From the NCBI RefSeq assembly GCF_900115635.1, contig NZ_FOXE01000006.1, positions 62,001-126,000 on the forward strand: 64,000 nucleotides of DNA, in the 5' to 3' direction. How positions within the stretch are numbered: position 1 is the first letter of the stretch; every line of letters begins with the position of its first letter. This DNA is from Oscillibacter sp. PC13. Lineage in GTDB: Bacteria > Bacillota > Clostridia > Oscillospirales > Oscillospiraceae. The notes under the pieces were generated by a model. The model was not told the origin of the DNA and did not search any database. It saw only the letters and a list, made by a program, of their open reading frames with translations. Position numbers and translations under genes: made by a program. Below, in pieces: positions 16,442 to 25,907 of this stretch.

Positions 16442-17410
16442 TTACGGATTGACCACGTTGATGGGGCTGCCGGCCAAATATGCCTTCAAATTTTCCACAG
16501 CGCAGTCCATAATTCGCTGGCGACTCTCCTTGGGACCCCAGGAGATATGTGGCGTAATAATGCAGTTTTTGGCCTTCAGCAACGGGTTGTCGCCCCGGAT
16601 GGGCTCCGTGGAAACCACGTCCAGGCCGGCAGCAGCGACTTTGCCCGAATTCAGAGCGTCTGCCAAATCCTGCTCCACCACCATCTGTCCGCGGCTGTTA
16701 TTAATGATGATGACGCCGTCCTTCATCTTGGCAATGTTCTCCTTGTTGATGATGCCGGTATTGAAGGGGAAGAGAGGCATCTGCAGCCCTAAAACATCGG
16801 ACTGGGTGAAGAGTTCCTCCAGAGAAACGTATTCCACGCCCAGTTTGTGGGCGGCCTCTGTTTCTTTGCCATCATAAGTAATGACCCGCATTCCAAGCGC
16901 CTTGGCAATCTCGGCGGTGTGAATGCCGATATTGCCGCAGCCCAGAAGGCCATAGGTCTTGCCAGCCAGCTCAATAAGGGGATAATCCCAGTAGCACCAA
17001 TCGGCGCAGTTCTCCCACTTGCCCTCGTGGACGGTCCGATCATGATGGCCGATGTGGTGGCAGACCTCCAGCAAAAGTGCAATGGCAAATTGACTGACGG
17101 AGTGGGTTCCGTAGACCGGAACATTCGTCACGGGAATTCCTTTTTCCTTGGCATACGCCACATCCACCACGTTGTAACCGGTGGCCAGCATACTGATGAA
17201 TTTCATGCTGGGGCAGGCATCAATCACCCGGCGGCTGATAGGAGTTTTATTGGTATAGACAGCCTCTGCATCGCCAATGCGCGCAATGATTTCATCCTCA
17301 TTCGTCAATGAGGTCCGGCTATAGACCTTCAGATCGCCCAGTTCCTCCAATCCGCTCCAACTTAGATCACCGGGATTCTCTGTGTAACCGTCCAGAATTA
17401 CGATTTTCAT
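16442..17410 (-). CDS. D-isomer-specific 2-hydroxyacid dehydrogenase (hydroxypyruvate/glycerate dehydrogenase-like)
   Basis: The 322-residue NAD(P)-dependent enzyme has the split catalytic domain and the nucleotide-binding motif GLLGCGNIGIHTAEIAKALG. The catalytic residues are in NNSRGQMVVEQDL (Arg), a Glu in VVSTEPIRGDNP, and the His in ITPHISWG. GGAGGT before the ATG at 17410 (MKIVILDGYT) decides the start; the frame upstream to 17542 lacks a ribosome site and would run through the control region. Coupled to glycerate kinase, it most likely interconverts hydroxypyruvate and glycerate. Related enzymes act on other 2-oxoacids. Confidence 0.9.
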   Translation of the reverse strand: MKIVILDGYTENPGDLSWSGLEELGDLKVYSRTSLTNEDEIIARIGDAEAVYTNKTPISRRVIDACPSMKFISMLATGYNVVDVAYAKEKGIPVTNVPVYGTHSVSQFAIALLLEVCHHIGHHDRTVHEGKWENCADWCYWDYPLIELAGKTYGLLGCGNIGIHTAEIAKALGMRVITYDGKETEAAHKLGVEYVSLEELFTQSDVLGLQMPLFPFNTGIINKENIAKMKDGVIIINNSRGQMVVEQDLADALNSGKVAAAGLDVVSTEPIRGDNPLLKAKNCIITPHISWGPKESRQRIMDCAVENLKAYLAGSPINVVNP

Positions 17411-17520
17411 TTGACTACCTCCATCATTTAAATTGTGCATATTACCAAATGCGGTGGAATGTCTCACTCTAATTTTATATATAGCAGAGTTTTGGCTGGC
17501 ATTGTTACAAAAAATAGCGT

Positions 17521-17545
17521 ATAATATTTGTAAATATGACAAATT
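17521..17545 (+). promoter_or_regulatory. -10 element with overlapping inverted repeat ahead of the CdaR-type gene
   Basis: TATAAT at 17521-17526 is a perfect -10; the -35 is weak. Directly downstream lies the inverted repeat ATTTGT-N7-ACAAAT (17527-17545), where a repressor or autoregulator would block initiation. The divergent dehydrogenase gene starts 110 bases away. Confidence 0.45.
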
Positions 17546-17577
17546 TGAAATTTTCTGCGGACAAAGGGAGAGAGAAC

Positions 17578-18723
17578 ATGCGGATTAACCGGCAACATGC
17601 GCAGAGCATCGTAAATGAGATGAAGGGATCGATTCACCGGGATATGAACATTATGAATCAGGAGGGAGTGATCATTGCCAGCACCAATCCTACACGATGC
17701 GGGCAGCTGCATCAGGGGGCTGCAGAGTTGATTGAAAGGAGGTTGCCATGTCTGACAGTCAGAGAGGATAATCCAGCTCATGGCGTCCAGGCTGGGATCA
17801 ACTTGCCGATTGTGATTGATAATGAATTGGCCGGCGTCATCGGAATCACGGGAAATCCTGATGAGGTTTCCATTTTTGGCGACATTATCAAACGTATGAC
17901 AGAAATTATGCTGGAAAGTGTTCGGCAAAAGGAGAACTCCGATCTGATGGATCGGGCCAAGGGCTTGTTTATGGAGAATTGGCTATTTACCGACCAGCCT
18001 GACTGGCCAGAGCTGGAGGTCCGTGGACGCCTGCTGGGGATTGATATTGCGGAGCCTTATACAATTGCGATTCTGCAGCCGGCAAAGGCCATCCGGACAG
18101 ATCATGACCGCGCTGACAGAATGGAGGAGATGCAGAGCAGCCTGATTTTGCAAATGATTCAAAGGCACCTTCGGACAAACCGGAACCATTGTTGTGCAGT
18201 CATTCGAAATCGCATTATTGTATTGCTGCACCGGAGCAGCCGCTCGGAGAGTGCTTCCATGATCGGGAAGATCTGCCAGGACATTGAGAGCTATTATTCC
18301 ACGCAGGTGGCCGGTGGAATCAGCAGTGTCTCACAGAGTCCGGCAGATATCCGGCGCTGCTATTTGGAGGCACAGACGGCCAGCGCCATTGCGGTACAGT
18401 CAGCCCAAAGCAGCGTGTTGTTTTATGACGAGGTATCCCTGGAATTTATCATGCAAAGCATCCCCCGGCCCATCACAGAGGATTTGCGGCGTCTGGTATT
18501 TGCTGCCTGCCAAGAGGATGAGCGGAAAGAACTGCTTCATACCATTCGCCTGTACTTTGACTGCGGCGGAAGTATCCAGCGTTGTGCCGATGCCAGTTTT
18601 GTTCATCGCAATACCTTCCAGTACCGAATGGACTGCCTGAGGAAAAAAACGGGATATGATCTCCGGATACCAAAGGATGCAGTGCTGCTGTATTTGGCTG
18701 CATATGCGGATTTGGATCCTTAA
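17578..18723 (+). CDS. CdaR-family (sugar diacid) transcriptional regulator
   Basis: The 381-residue regulator has an N-terminal sugar-diacid recognition domain (INRQHAQSIVNEMKG through GITGNPDEV), a middle GGDEF-like/PucR region and a C-terminal PucR-type helix-turn-helix (LYFDCGGSIQRCADASFVHRNTFQYRMD). CdaR proteins activate glycerate, glucarate and galactarate genes. The ATG at 17578 follows GGGAGAGAGAAC; an in-frame ATG at 17536 lies inside the putative operator and is less likely. Divergence from the dehydrogenase/glycerate kinase pair makes it their probable regulator. Confidence 0.92.
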   Translation: MRINRQHAQSIVNEMKGSIHRDMNIMNQEGVIIASTNPTRCGQLHQGAAELIERRLPCLTVREDNPAHGVQAGINLPIVIDNELAGVIGITGNPDEVSIFGDIIKRMTEIMLESVRQKENSDLMDRAKGLFMENWLFTDQPDWPELEVRGRLLGIDIAEPYTIAILQPAKAIRTDHDRADRMEEMQSSLILQMIQRHLRTNRNHCCAVIRNRIIVLLHRSSRSESASMIGKICQDIESYYSTQVAGGISSVSQSPADIRRCYLEAQTASAIAVQSAQSSVLFYDEVSLEFIMQSIPRPITEDLRRLVFAACQEDERKELLHTIRLYFDCGGSIQRCADASFVHRNTFQYRMDCLRKKTGYDLRIPKDAVLLYLAAYADLDP

Positions 18724-18820
18724 AGCTCCGTGGCCTGTTAGAGTGCGGAGCACATAAAGCCCGGCTTTCGCCGCCTGCGTATGCATGATATCATGATGCA
18801 AGGCCTGCTTTTACAGCATA

Positions 18821-18854
18821 AAAAGGGGCTGAAAATTAATTTTCAGCCCCTTTT
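18821..18854 (-). terminator. Terminator of tRNA-Arg
   Basis: A perfect 34-base palindrome (17-base arms, AAAAGGGGCTGAAAATT and its complement) begins at the tRNA CCA end on the minus strand and gives a T-run on that strand. Confidence 0.85.
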
Positions 18855-18930
18855 GGCACCCCGGACCAGACTCTAACTGGTGGCCTGTCGCTTAGGAGGC
18901 GACCGCTCTATACAACTGAGCTACCGGGGC
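18854..18930 (-). tRNA. tRNA-Arg(CCT)
   Basis: On the minus strand the 77 bases fold into a standard cloverleaf with encoded CCA. The acceptor is GCCCCGG/CCGGGGT, the D stem GCTC/GAGC and the anticodon stem GTCGC/GCGAC with loop CTCCTAA, which gives anticodon CCT (reads AGG). The T stem is ACCAG/CTGGT and the discriminator is G. Two loop bases are unusual: the D loop reads AGTTGTATA instead of AGTTGGATA (G19 to U) and the T loop reads TTAGAGT instead of TTCGAGT (C56 to A). Together these replace the tertiary G19-C56 pair with U19-A56. Confidence 0.93.
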
Positions 18931-19072
18931 ATGCATATGATATTGAATTTTGGGAGAAGGTGAAACAGAGGAAAAAACACTGATAAAGCATTCCTGAACC
19001 TGCACCGCAGCTGCAGGCCGGTGAAATGGACAACTTTTATTTTACCTGTTTCTGCCCCGGCTGTCAATCATG

Positions 19073-19107
19073 AAACCGGGCCGCCGCATTTGACAGCGGC
19101 CCGGTTT
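19073..19107 (-). terminator. Hairpin terminator after serA
   Basis: AAACCGGGCCGC (19073-19084) pairs perfectly with GCGGCCCGGTTT (19096-19107), just beyond the serA stop codon. Confidence 0.75.
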
Positions 19108-19112
19108 GAAAA

Positions 19113-20276
19113 TCAAATGACCCGGAGACGAATGACATTGGGGAGCGCGGCCAGTTCCTCTACCACAGAGGCCTCCGGCTGTGCGCCAAGATCGACAATG
19201 GTATAGGCGTAATCTCCTTTGGATTTGTTGCTCATGTTTTCCACATTGACGCTGTCGCGAGAGAGCAGTGTGGTGATACCTGCCAGCATGGCCGGTACAT
19301 TTCTGTGAATGAGGCACAGCCGGCAGATGCCGCTACGCTCCTGGCTGACCGCTGGGAGATTCACGGAGTTGCGGATGTTGCCGTTCTCCAGATAGTCCCG
19401 CAGCTCATCCACAGCCATCACGGCGCAGTTTTGCTCACTTTCCGGCGTAGAGGCTCCCAGGTGCGGCATGGCAATCACATGCGGGGCCTGCACCAGGCGA
19501 TTGTTGGGAAAGTCGGTGATATAAGCGGCCACCCAGCCGGTGTCCAGAGCCGCCAGCATGGCGTCGTCATCCACAATTTCTCCGCGGGCCAGGTTGATGA
19601 ACCGGACGCCGCGCTTCATGGCGGCGATGGCTTTTGCATCAATCATCTGTTTGGTCTTATCCGTAAAGTGAATGTGAATGGTAATATAGTCCGCCCGCTT
19701 ATAGAGCTCGTTGATATCCTTCACCACATGAATGTGGCGGTCCAACCGCAGAGCAGCGTCCACGGATAGAAAGGGATCGTACCCATAGACATCCATACCC
19801 ATGGAAAGGGCGATGTTGGCGACCAGCGAACCGATAGCTCCCAAACCGATGACGCCAAGCGTCTTTTTATAAAGCTCCGGACCAATGAAGGCGGCCTTTC
19901 CCTTTTCCACCACAGTGGTGACATCCACGCCGGCGGCTACCTGCTGGCGGACCCATTGAATGGAACCGTCCACATCCCGGGAACCCATCAGCATGGCGCA
20001 CAGCACAAGCTCCTTTACAGCATTGGCATTGGCTCCGGGCGTGTTGAATACAGCGATTCCTGCTTCTGAGCAGCGCTCCAGGGGAATGTTGTTGACACCC
20101 GCACCCGCCCGGGAGATGGCCAACAGGTTCTCGGGGAACGCATAGTCCAAAAGCTTTGCAGAGCGGACCAGAATGGCATCCTCTTTGGTTTCAGAATCGG
20201 AGACGGTATAAAGCTCCGGATCCAGACGATTCAATCCAACGGGAGAAATTTTGTTGAATGTTTTTACGCGATACAT
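19113..20276 (-). CDS. serA: D-3-phosphoglycerate dehydrogenase
   Basis: It oxidises 3-phosphoglycerate to 3-phosphohydroxypyruvate, the first step of serine synthesis. The 387-residue protein has the Rossmann motif GVIGLGAIGSLVANIALSMG, the catalytic Arg in INLARGEIVDDDAM, and the His in IAMPHLGASTPE. A C-terminal ACT domain (SGICRLCLIHRNVPAML onward) indicates feedback by an amino acid, usually serine. This is the short SerA form with ACT but without the intervening domain. AGGAGG eight bases before the ATG at 20276 fixes the start. A hairpin-rich leader precedes it. No serC or serB is adjacent. Confidence 0.93.
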   Translation of the reverse strand: MYRVKTFNKISPVGLNRLDPELYTVSDSETKEDAILVRSAKLLDYAFPENLLAISRAGAGVNNIPLERCSEAGIAVFNTPGANANAVKELVLCAMLMGSRDVDGSIQWVRQQVAAGVDVTTVVEKGKAAFIGPELYKKTLGVIGLGAIGSLVANIALSMGMDVYGYDPFLSVDAALRLDRHIHVVKDINELYKRADYITIHIHFTDKTKQMIDAKAIAAMKRGVRFINLARGEIVDDDAMLAALDTGWVAAYITDFPNNRLVQAPHVIAMPHLGASTPESEQNCAVMAVDELRDYLENGNIRNSVNLPAVSQERSGICRLCLIHRNVPAMLAGITTLLSRDSVNVENMSNKSKGDYAYTIVDLGAQPEASVVEELAALPNVIRLRVI

Positions 20277-20375
20277 GGCAAATTGCCTCCTGGGGTGGTC
20301 CCAGCGGACCACAATACTTGCGGAGGAACGTGCGGCGCTGGCGCCGCTTCACTCCGCAGCAATGTCTATCATAAA
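20277..20375 (-). promoter_or_regulatory. Hairpin-rich leader of serA
   Basis: On the minus strand, TGCGGAG and CTCCGCA enclose an inner stem GCGGCGC-CA-GCGCCGC, followed by a second hairpin (TGGTCC/GGACCA) just before the ribosome site. This could be a cis-regulatory element. There is no T-box motif and no T-run. Confidence 0.35.
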
Positions 20376-20521
20376 AAGAAAAAAGCGGGGCGTCAATACG
20401 CGAAACGGCGAAAAAAGACAGCTGGCAAAAGGTTTCTTTGTGGAAAAAGGTATTACTTTTTTGGCGGACGATTTAAAAGAGAAAACATCTTGGAAATATC
20501 AAAAAAATGTTGAGATTTCTA

Positions 20522-20550
20522 TTGAAATACCGAAAAAGGCAGAATATAAT
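20522..20550 (+). promoter_or_regulatory. Promoter of typA
   Basis: TTGAAA (20522-20527) and TATAAT (20545-20550) are spaced by 17 bases. This is a near-consensus sigma-A promoter, about 84 bases before the typA ATG. Confidence 0.8.
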
Positions 20551-20633
20551 ATAATACCGTGTGTAAAGAATTGAGTCGCCGGACCGGAGCGGGAGCCCCC
20601 TGCGGCACCGCCGCACAGAAGGAGTATGGAAGT

Positions 20634-22457
20634 ATGCAGAATGAACATTTGAGAAACGTTGCCATTATCGCCCACGTTGACCACGGCAAAACGACGCTGG
20701 TGGATGAGATGCTCAAGCAGGGCGGCGTCTATCGGGAAAACCAGGAGACTGTGGAGCGCGTGATGGACTCCGGTGATCTGGAGCGGGAGCGGGGCATTAC
20801 CATTCTGGCCAAAAATACCGCCATCCAGTATGGCGATACAAAGATTAATATTGTGGATACCCCGGGCCATGCTGACTTTGGCGGAGAGGTAGAGCGAATT
20901 TTGAAGATGGTCAACGGCGTCATTCTGCTGGTGGATGCCGCCGAGGGGCCGATGCCGCAAACCCGTTTTGTGCTGTCCAAGGCGCTGGAGCTGGGGCACC
21001 GGGTCATCGTGGTGGTCAACAAGATTGACCGGCCGGATCAGCGGATTCACGAAGTCATTGACGAGGTGCTGGAGCTTCTGATGGATTTGGATGCCACGCC
21101 TGAGCAGCTGGACAGCCCCATGCTGTTTTGCTCTGGGCGCCAGGGCACCGCTTCCTACTCCCCCGACGTGGTGGGGACGGATCTGAAGCCGCTGTTTGAA
21201 ACGATTCTGGAGTATATCCCTGCTCCGGAGGCAGACGTGGATCAGCCGTTCCAGATGCTGGTCAGTTCCATTGATTACAATGAGTTTGTGGGACGGATTG
21301 CCATCGGCCGCATTGAGCGGGGAACCCTGAAGCAGAACCAGGAGATTGCCGTGTGCAATTACCACGATCCGGAGGCGGTGCTCCGCAAGGCCAAGGCTAC
21401 GGCTATTTATGAATTTGAGGGCCTCAGCCGGAAGGCGGTGACAGAGTCTACTGCGGGTAATATTATTGCCATGAGCGGCATCCCTGATATCACCATCGGC
21501 GATACCATCTGTGCACCGTCTGCTGTGGAGGCGCTGCCGTTTGTGAAGATCAGCGCTCCCACGCTGGAGATGACCTTCTCTGTCAATGACTCACCCTTTG
21601 CCGGCCGGGAGGGCAAGTTTGTCACCTCCCGTCAACTGCGGGAGCGGCTGTACCGGGAGACGCTGAAGGATGTGTCCCTGCGGGTTACGGAGACGGATCG
21701 GGATACGGCGTTCAATGTGGCGGGCCGCGGCGAAATGTCTTTGTCTATCCTCATTGAAACCATGCGCCGGGAGGGATATGAGTTTCAGGTATCTCCCGCC
21801 CGCGTTCTGTACAAGGAAATTGACGGAAAGCGGTGCGAGCCCATCGAGCGTTTGGTGGTGGACGTGCCGGCTGACTGCGTCGGATCCGTCATTGAAAAAC
21901 TGGGGCAGCGAAAGGCTGATATGGTGGAGATGACGCCGGTGGGCGAGCGTATGAAGGTGGAGTTCCTGATTCCGGCACGGGGCCTCTTCGGCTATCGCAA
22001 CGATTTCCTCACGGATACCAAGGGCGAGGGTATTATGGCCTCGGTCTTTGATTCCTATGCTCCTTATAAGGGTGATATCTCCCGCCGCGGTACGGGCTCG
22101 ATGATTTCTTTTGAAACCGGCGAGTCCATTACCTATGGTTTGTTCAATGCCCAGGAGCGCGGAACCCTGTTTATCGGCGCCGGCGTGCCGGTTTACGGCG
22201 GCATGGTCATCGGCGTCAGCCCCCGCAGCGAGGATATGACGGTGAACGTCTGCAAAAAGAAGCAGCTGACCAACACCCGGGCCAGCGGATCGGATGAGGC
22301 CCTGCGGTTGGTGCCTCCCAAGCAGATGAGCCTGGAGCAATGCCTGGAGTTCCTGGCAGATGACGAACTGTTGGAGGTCACACCCAAGAGCCTGCGGATG
22401 CGCAAATCCATCCTGGATCACGAAAAGCGTATGAAGGCCCTTCACGGGAAAAAATAA
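20634..22457 (+). CDS. typA: Translational GTPase TypA/BipA
   Basis: A ribosome-associated GTPase acting in 50S assembly and stress adaptation. The 607-residue protein has all G motifs: [15 protein letters not shown] (G1), [12 protein letters not shown] (G2), [14 protein letters not shown] (G3), NKIDRPDQR (G4). EF-G-like domains III and V and the TypA-specific C-terminal domain ([18 protein letters not shown]) follow. AAGGAG nine bases upstream supports the ATG at 20634 ([11 protein letters not shown]); the frame opens at 20559 but lacks a ribosome site there. Monocistronic. Confidence 0.97.
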   Translation: MQNEHLRNVAIIAHVDHGKTTLVDEMLKQGGVYRENQETVERVMDSGDLERERGITILAKNTAIQYGDTKINIVDTPGHADFGGEVERILKMVNGVILLVDAAEGPMPQTRFVLSKALELGHRVIVVVNKIDRPDQRIHEVIDEVLELLMDLDATPEQLDSPMLFCSGRQGTASYSPDVVGTDLKPLFETILEYIPAPEADVDQPFQMLVSSIDYNEFVGRIAIGRIERGTLKQNQEIAVCNYHDPEAVLRKAKATAIYEFEGLSRKAVTESTAGNIIAMSGIPDITIGDTICAPSAVEALPFVKISAPTLEMTFSVNDSPFAGREGKFVTSRQLRERLYRETLKDVSLRVTETDRDTAFNVAGRGEMSLSILIETMRREGYEFQVSPARVLYKEIDGKRCEPIERLVVDVPADCVGSVIEKLGQRKADMVEMTPVGERMKVEFLIPARGLFGYRNDFLTDTKGEGIMASVFDSYAPYKGDISRRGTGSMISFETGESITYGLFNAQERGTLFIGAGVPVYGGMVIGVSPRSEDMTVNVCKKKQLTNTRASGSDEALRLVPPKQMSLEQCLEFLADDELLEVTPKSLRMRKSILDHEKRMKALHGKK

Positions 22458-22496
22458 AAGTTTCTTGGAACAGAAGGTATAGATAGGACCGTATTC

Positions 22497-22533
22497 AGCA
22501 GCGGCAGGCATAAAATCCTGCCGCTGCTTTTTC
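22497..22533 (+). terminator. Terminator of typA
   Basis: AGCAGCGGCAGG and CCTGCCGCTGCT pair perfectly around an eight-base loop and are followed by TTTTTC. Confidence 0.9.
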
Positions 22534-22627
22534 TGCTCCCCAATACCGTGGAAATACTTGGGCGTTTGAGGAACTTTTTGCGTGTTCCTGCGTCTGTATA
22601 AACAACTTACCGAAAGGATGGCGTATT

Positions 22628-23587
22628 ATGAAAAAGACTCTTGTAAAATTGTTTTCTCTGGTACTGTGCGCCGCCATGCTGTGTGCTGTCGGTGCGGCTG
22701 CCGCGGAAGAGACGTCCCCTGCCCGTCTTGGACCGGTTCAGGTCTGGGGAACTGTAACCTGGACTGAAAACGGAAGCCTGTTCCTGAAGAACAGCAATGA
22801 AAGCGACCCCAATCAGGAGATCATTGTCCATGTGAGTGACGACACGATTCTGATGGATGCCGTGTCCGGCCTTCCAATGGAAAAAACGGCAATTCAGGAT
22901 GGGGATATTGTCTATGCATGGGTGGGGCCGGCTATGACCATGAGCCTGCCGCCCCAGGCCACTGCTGCTGTGGTGGTTGGAAATATCCCTGCGGACTATG
23001 CGGTTCCCCAGTATTACCAAGCAGCAGAGCTCCAGCCGCAGGCTGTAATTGCCATCTATCCCGTGCCTCCGCTGACACAGGTGACATTGACCGCCACCAG
23101 CGGCAAGACACTGACCATCACGGATGATGCAGAGATCGTCCCCTATTTAACAAAGAACATCGTAAGACTGGAGGATCTGGTTCCCGGTACGGAATTTATG
23201 GTCTGGAGCGATGCACAGGGAAATCCGCAGCGGGTCATGGTGTTCCCCTATGCCTACCGGGGCTATGCGGAACAGACGGAAAACGGGCGCCCGATTGTCA
23301 ATGGGCAGATGCTGGACGCATCGATTAAGACGGACAGCGATGGGATTGTAATGCTTCCCATACGAGCCACGGCTGAGGTGCTTGGGTTGGAGGTCTCCTG
23401 GGAGAACGGCAATGGGGCTGTTGTGAAGGAAAACGGGAAGACGGTCTTTACGGCGCTGCCGGGCCAGGAGGCTGTGCTGCCCGACGGCGAGGAGGCACCC
23501 TATGGGATCTGCATGTTTGAAGATGGAACCACATATCTGCCTGAATCCTGCCTGATGTCCCTTCTGAATCTGTTCCGGGTGGGATAA
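22628..23587 (+). CDS. Secreted stalk-domain (copper amine oxidase N-terminal-like) protein
   Basis: The 319-residue precursor has a clear signal peptide cleaved near AAAAEE. A beta-rich region (about 35-225) resembles repeated OB-like units. The C-terminal 85 residues match the stalk domain: a PIVNGQMLDASIKTDSDGIVMLPIRA segment, then a VSWENGNGAVV segment and YLPESCL. Such domains are common in exported proteins of Clostridia and have no known catalytic activity. AAAGGATGG precedes the ATG. A small conserved protein follows after about 50 bases. Confidence 0.8.
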   Translation: MKKTLVKLFSLVLCAAMLCAVGAAAAEETSPARLGPVQVWGTVTWTENGSLFLKNSNESDPNQEIIVHVSDDTILMDAVSGLPMEKTAIQDGDIVYAWVGPAMTMSLPPQATAAVVVGNIPADYAVPQYYQAAELQPQAVIAIYPVPPLTQVTLTATSGKTLTITDDAEIVPYLTKNIVRLEDLVPGTEFMVWSDAQGNPQRVMVFPYAYRGYAEQTENGRPIVNGQMLDASIKTDSDGIVMLPIRATAEVLGLEVSWENGNGAVVKENGKTVFTALPGQEAVLPDGEEAPYGICMFEDGTTYLPESCLMSLLNLFRVG

Positions 23588-23641
23588 GCATTTACATAAC
23601 GTCCGCCGTTCTGCGCACACTGGAGGGCAGAGGTGATCAAT

Positions 23642-23821
23642 ATGGAAGAACAGGAACTGCCCTTGGGACTTGGGATGGCACTTGCCCAGCATCCGGGAGC
23701 GCTGCAGAGGTTTGCTGCCCTTTCGGAGGCGGAACGGCAATCTGTAATTGACAGCGCGCATGCTGTCCGGTCCAAGGCGGAAATGCAGACCTTGGTGGAT
23801 TATCTGACAGCGGATATGTAA
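23642..23821 (+). CDS. Small conserved protein of unknown function (59 aa)
   Basis: It starts MEEQELPLGLGMALAQ and contains FAALSEAERQ, VRSKAEMQTLVDYL. I recognise this pattern from short Clostridia proteins of unknown role (LPLGFGMALAQ...). It is helical and charged, with no signal peptide and no cysteines, so it is probably cytoplasmic. AGAGGTGAT lies just before the ATG at 23642; a GTG at 23633 is a possible alternative. A terminator overlaps the stop. Confidence 0.75.
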   Translation: MEEQELPLGLGMALAQHPGALQRFAALSEAERQSVIDSAHAVRSKAEMQTLVDYLTADM

Positions 23822-23852
23822 AAGGGAGCGGCATCTGCCGCTCCCTTTTTTA
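23821..23852 (+). terminator. Rho-independent terminator
   Basis: AAAGGGAGCGGCA and TGCCGCTCCCTTT pair around a two-base loop, with a following T-run. It serves the small gene and possibly, in reverse, the hydrolase at 23859. Confidence 0.9.
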
Positions 23853-23858
23853 CGCAAT

Positions 23859-25907
23859 TTATGCGGTGAACCGCAGGTGAAACCGGGCACCGGAATGACC
23901 GGCGAAGACAACATAACCATCTGCCGGCAAAGGAATGCTGGAGTCATTCCACAAAACCGAGGAGGCAACCAACTGCCAGTTGGCATTATAAACCCAGAAG
24001 CCACCGCTTTCTGGAAGCTGAACCGTCATGATTTTCCCGGCGGCCGCGCCTGTCCGGTACCAGCGGGCACAGCCGTCTGAGGGAATGGTGGTGTAGGACC
24101 AACCGGTGCCTGCAAACAGATTGGGGATACCCGATACGGACAGATAGGCGGTGTGATTGGCCTCCATCCAAGCGGCCTGTCCCTGCGTGGAAAGATGCAA
24201 ATCCTGGCCATCCCGTCCGCCTGTGCCGGGCAGCTGCAGTTCATACAGAGCTGTGGTGCTGTCAACAATTCGGGCAGCACCCACATAGCCTGGAATGTGC
24301 TCTGGCTGCGGGGCGGCGGCAGAAGTGGCGAGACTAAGATACACTTGAGAGCTATACTTCTCATGCAGCGGGACAAAGCTCTGGGCCGCAGCGGCATTCC
24401 AGGCAGCCAACGCCTCGGGAGAGGGCGTATTCTCCGGAACCATCACGGCCGCGTAGTTGGAGGTTGGCAGAATGCCAAGGCCGGGCAGCTGTGTGAATCC
24501 CTTCTGGTACAAATAAAGTTGTCCATTGCGCTCTGGCACCAGCTTGAGAAGGACGGTTCCAGCGGTATTCCGGAAAGAGCCGTCATTATAGTAGGAGAGA
24601 ACCTGTACGGGGACGTCAGAAGCATTCAGATACCGCAGAGACATTGTCCCTTCTGCGGAGAGCTGAATCTGATACTGTGCGGAAGTGGAGGCATAATATC
24701 CGGCTTTCCCCAGCAATGATTCCGGCATCACAGCTGGTTCGGCAGCCGGAAGTTCCGGAACCGTTTCGTCCACCGGAATACCCTGCTCCTTCAGCAGGGA
24801 CAGCGCGATTCGGGCAGCGGCAAGTTCATTATAAGTGGAGACGCCTCCGGAGGACACCACTGCCACAGACAGGCTGTATTCCGGAATCACCAGCAGGCCG
24901 GCATGATAGCGAAGGGTATCGCCGCCCTTCACCAAAGCGGTGATGCCGCTTTGGCAGAAAGGATACCAATTCACGGCGTCCCACCCAAGGCCAAAGGACA
25001 GCTGATCCAGATCGTCCTCCGGCCAAATACCCGTTTGATACTCTGGAGCGGCCATTGCATCCAGCGAGGATTGGCGCAGCAAACTGGATTCCGTGAGGGC
25101 CCCGCCAAAAGCGGCCAAATCGGCAGCGGTGGCATACAACCCTCCGGCACCGACAACTCCCAGGCAGTCTTTGGGAAGGGCGCGGGGATCGGTTCCCTGA
25201 TAGGTTTTTGCCAGACGGCTCTCCTCGAATTTGTCACTTGGAGAAAAGGTATCCTCCAGATGCAGCGGTTCCAGGATATGCTGATTCATATAGGTTGGGA
25301 AACTCTGACGGGAAACAGCCTCCACCATCAACTCTGCCAGGGTGAAGCCGTCATTACAGTAGACGCTGTAAGCGCCCGGATCTGCTTTCAGGCGCTGTGT
25401 GGCCAGCTGGTCCAGCAGCCCCTCTGCGGCCCCACGGTCCGGGTCGTCAAACAGCAGGGCACTGTCAAAGGTGGAGCCCATTAGACCGGAGGAGTGGTTC
25501 AGGAGCATCCGCACGGTGATGTCTTTGTATCGGCTGTCCTTCATGCGGAAATTGGGAAGATACTGCGTGACCGGTGCATCCAAGAGAACTTTGCCCTGCT
25601 CAACCAGCTGCATTACTGCGGCGGTGGTGTAAATTTTGCTGACGGATCCAATACCGTACAACTCCTCACCTGTCAGAGCACGATTCTCCGTCCGGGAGTA
25701 ATTTCCAACGTGACCGGAGAGCAGAATCTCCCCGTTTTGCCATACGGCGTATTGGAGGCTGTCGGCACCGCCGTATTCCATGGCACCGGAGGCAGCCAGG
25801 GCAGCCTCGACAGCACTCCCGCCCGCAGCCGAGGAGGGTGTCAAAAGACTCGCAGCCACAAGCACGGCCAGAATAAAAGCAGTCCAGCGCTTTTTTAATA
25901 TGTGCAT
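23859..25907 (-). CDS. Secreted serine beta-lactamase-family hydrolase (class C/PBP-like)
   Basis: The 682-residue precursor has a signal peptide (FILAVLVAASLLTPSSAA). The N-terminal 330 residues form the serine beta-lactamase-like fold with catalytic SVSK (in YGIGSVSKIYTT) and the YCN motif (YSVYCNDGFTLAELM). The remaining half is beta-rich with no motif I recognise. Family members are DD-peptidases, esterases or peptide hydrolases; true resistance enzymes are shorter. It is therefore more likely to act on the cell wall or on peptides than to confer beta-lactam resistance. An unrelated MFS gene lies upstream. Confidence 0.85.
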   Translation of the reverse strand: MHILKKRWTAFILAVLVAASLLTPSSAAGGSAVEAALAASGAMEYGGADSLQYAVWQNGEILLSGHVGNYSRTENRALTGEELYGIGSVSKIYTTAAVMQLVEQGKVLLDAPVTQYLPNFRMKDSRYKDITVRMLLNHSSGLMGSTFDSALLFDDPDRGAAEGLLDQLATQRLKADPGAYSVYCNDGFTLAELMVEAVSRQSFPTYMNQHILEPLHLEDTFSPSDKFEESRLAKTYQGTDPRALPKDCLGVVGAGGLYATAADLAAFGGALTESSLLRQSSLDAMAAPEYQTGIWPEDDLDQLSFGLGWDAVNWYPFCQSGITALVKGGDTLRYHAGLLVIPEYSLSVAVVSSGGVSTYNELAAARIALSLLKEQGIPVDETVPELPAAEPAVMPESLLGKAGYYASTSAQYQIQLSAEGTMSLRYLNASDVPVQVLSYYNDGSFRNTAGTVLLKLVPERNGQLYLYQKGFTQLPGLGILPTSNYAAVMVPENTPSPEALAAWNAAAAQSFVPLHEKYSSQVYLSLATSAAAPQPEHIPGYVGAARIVDSTTALYELQLPGTGGRDGQDLHLSTQGQAAWMEANHTAYLSVSGIPNLFAGTGWSYTTIPSDGCARWYRTGAAAGKIMTVQLPESGGFWVYNANWQLVASSVLWNDSSIPLPADGYVVFAGHSGARFHLRFTA

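Noticed and set aside
23859-25907. Antibiotic-resistance beta-lactamase
   Set aside because: It has the SxxK and YxN motifs, but the 682-residue length and extra C-terminal domain fit the broader serine-hydrolase/PBP-like family.
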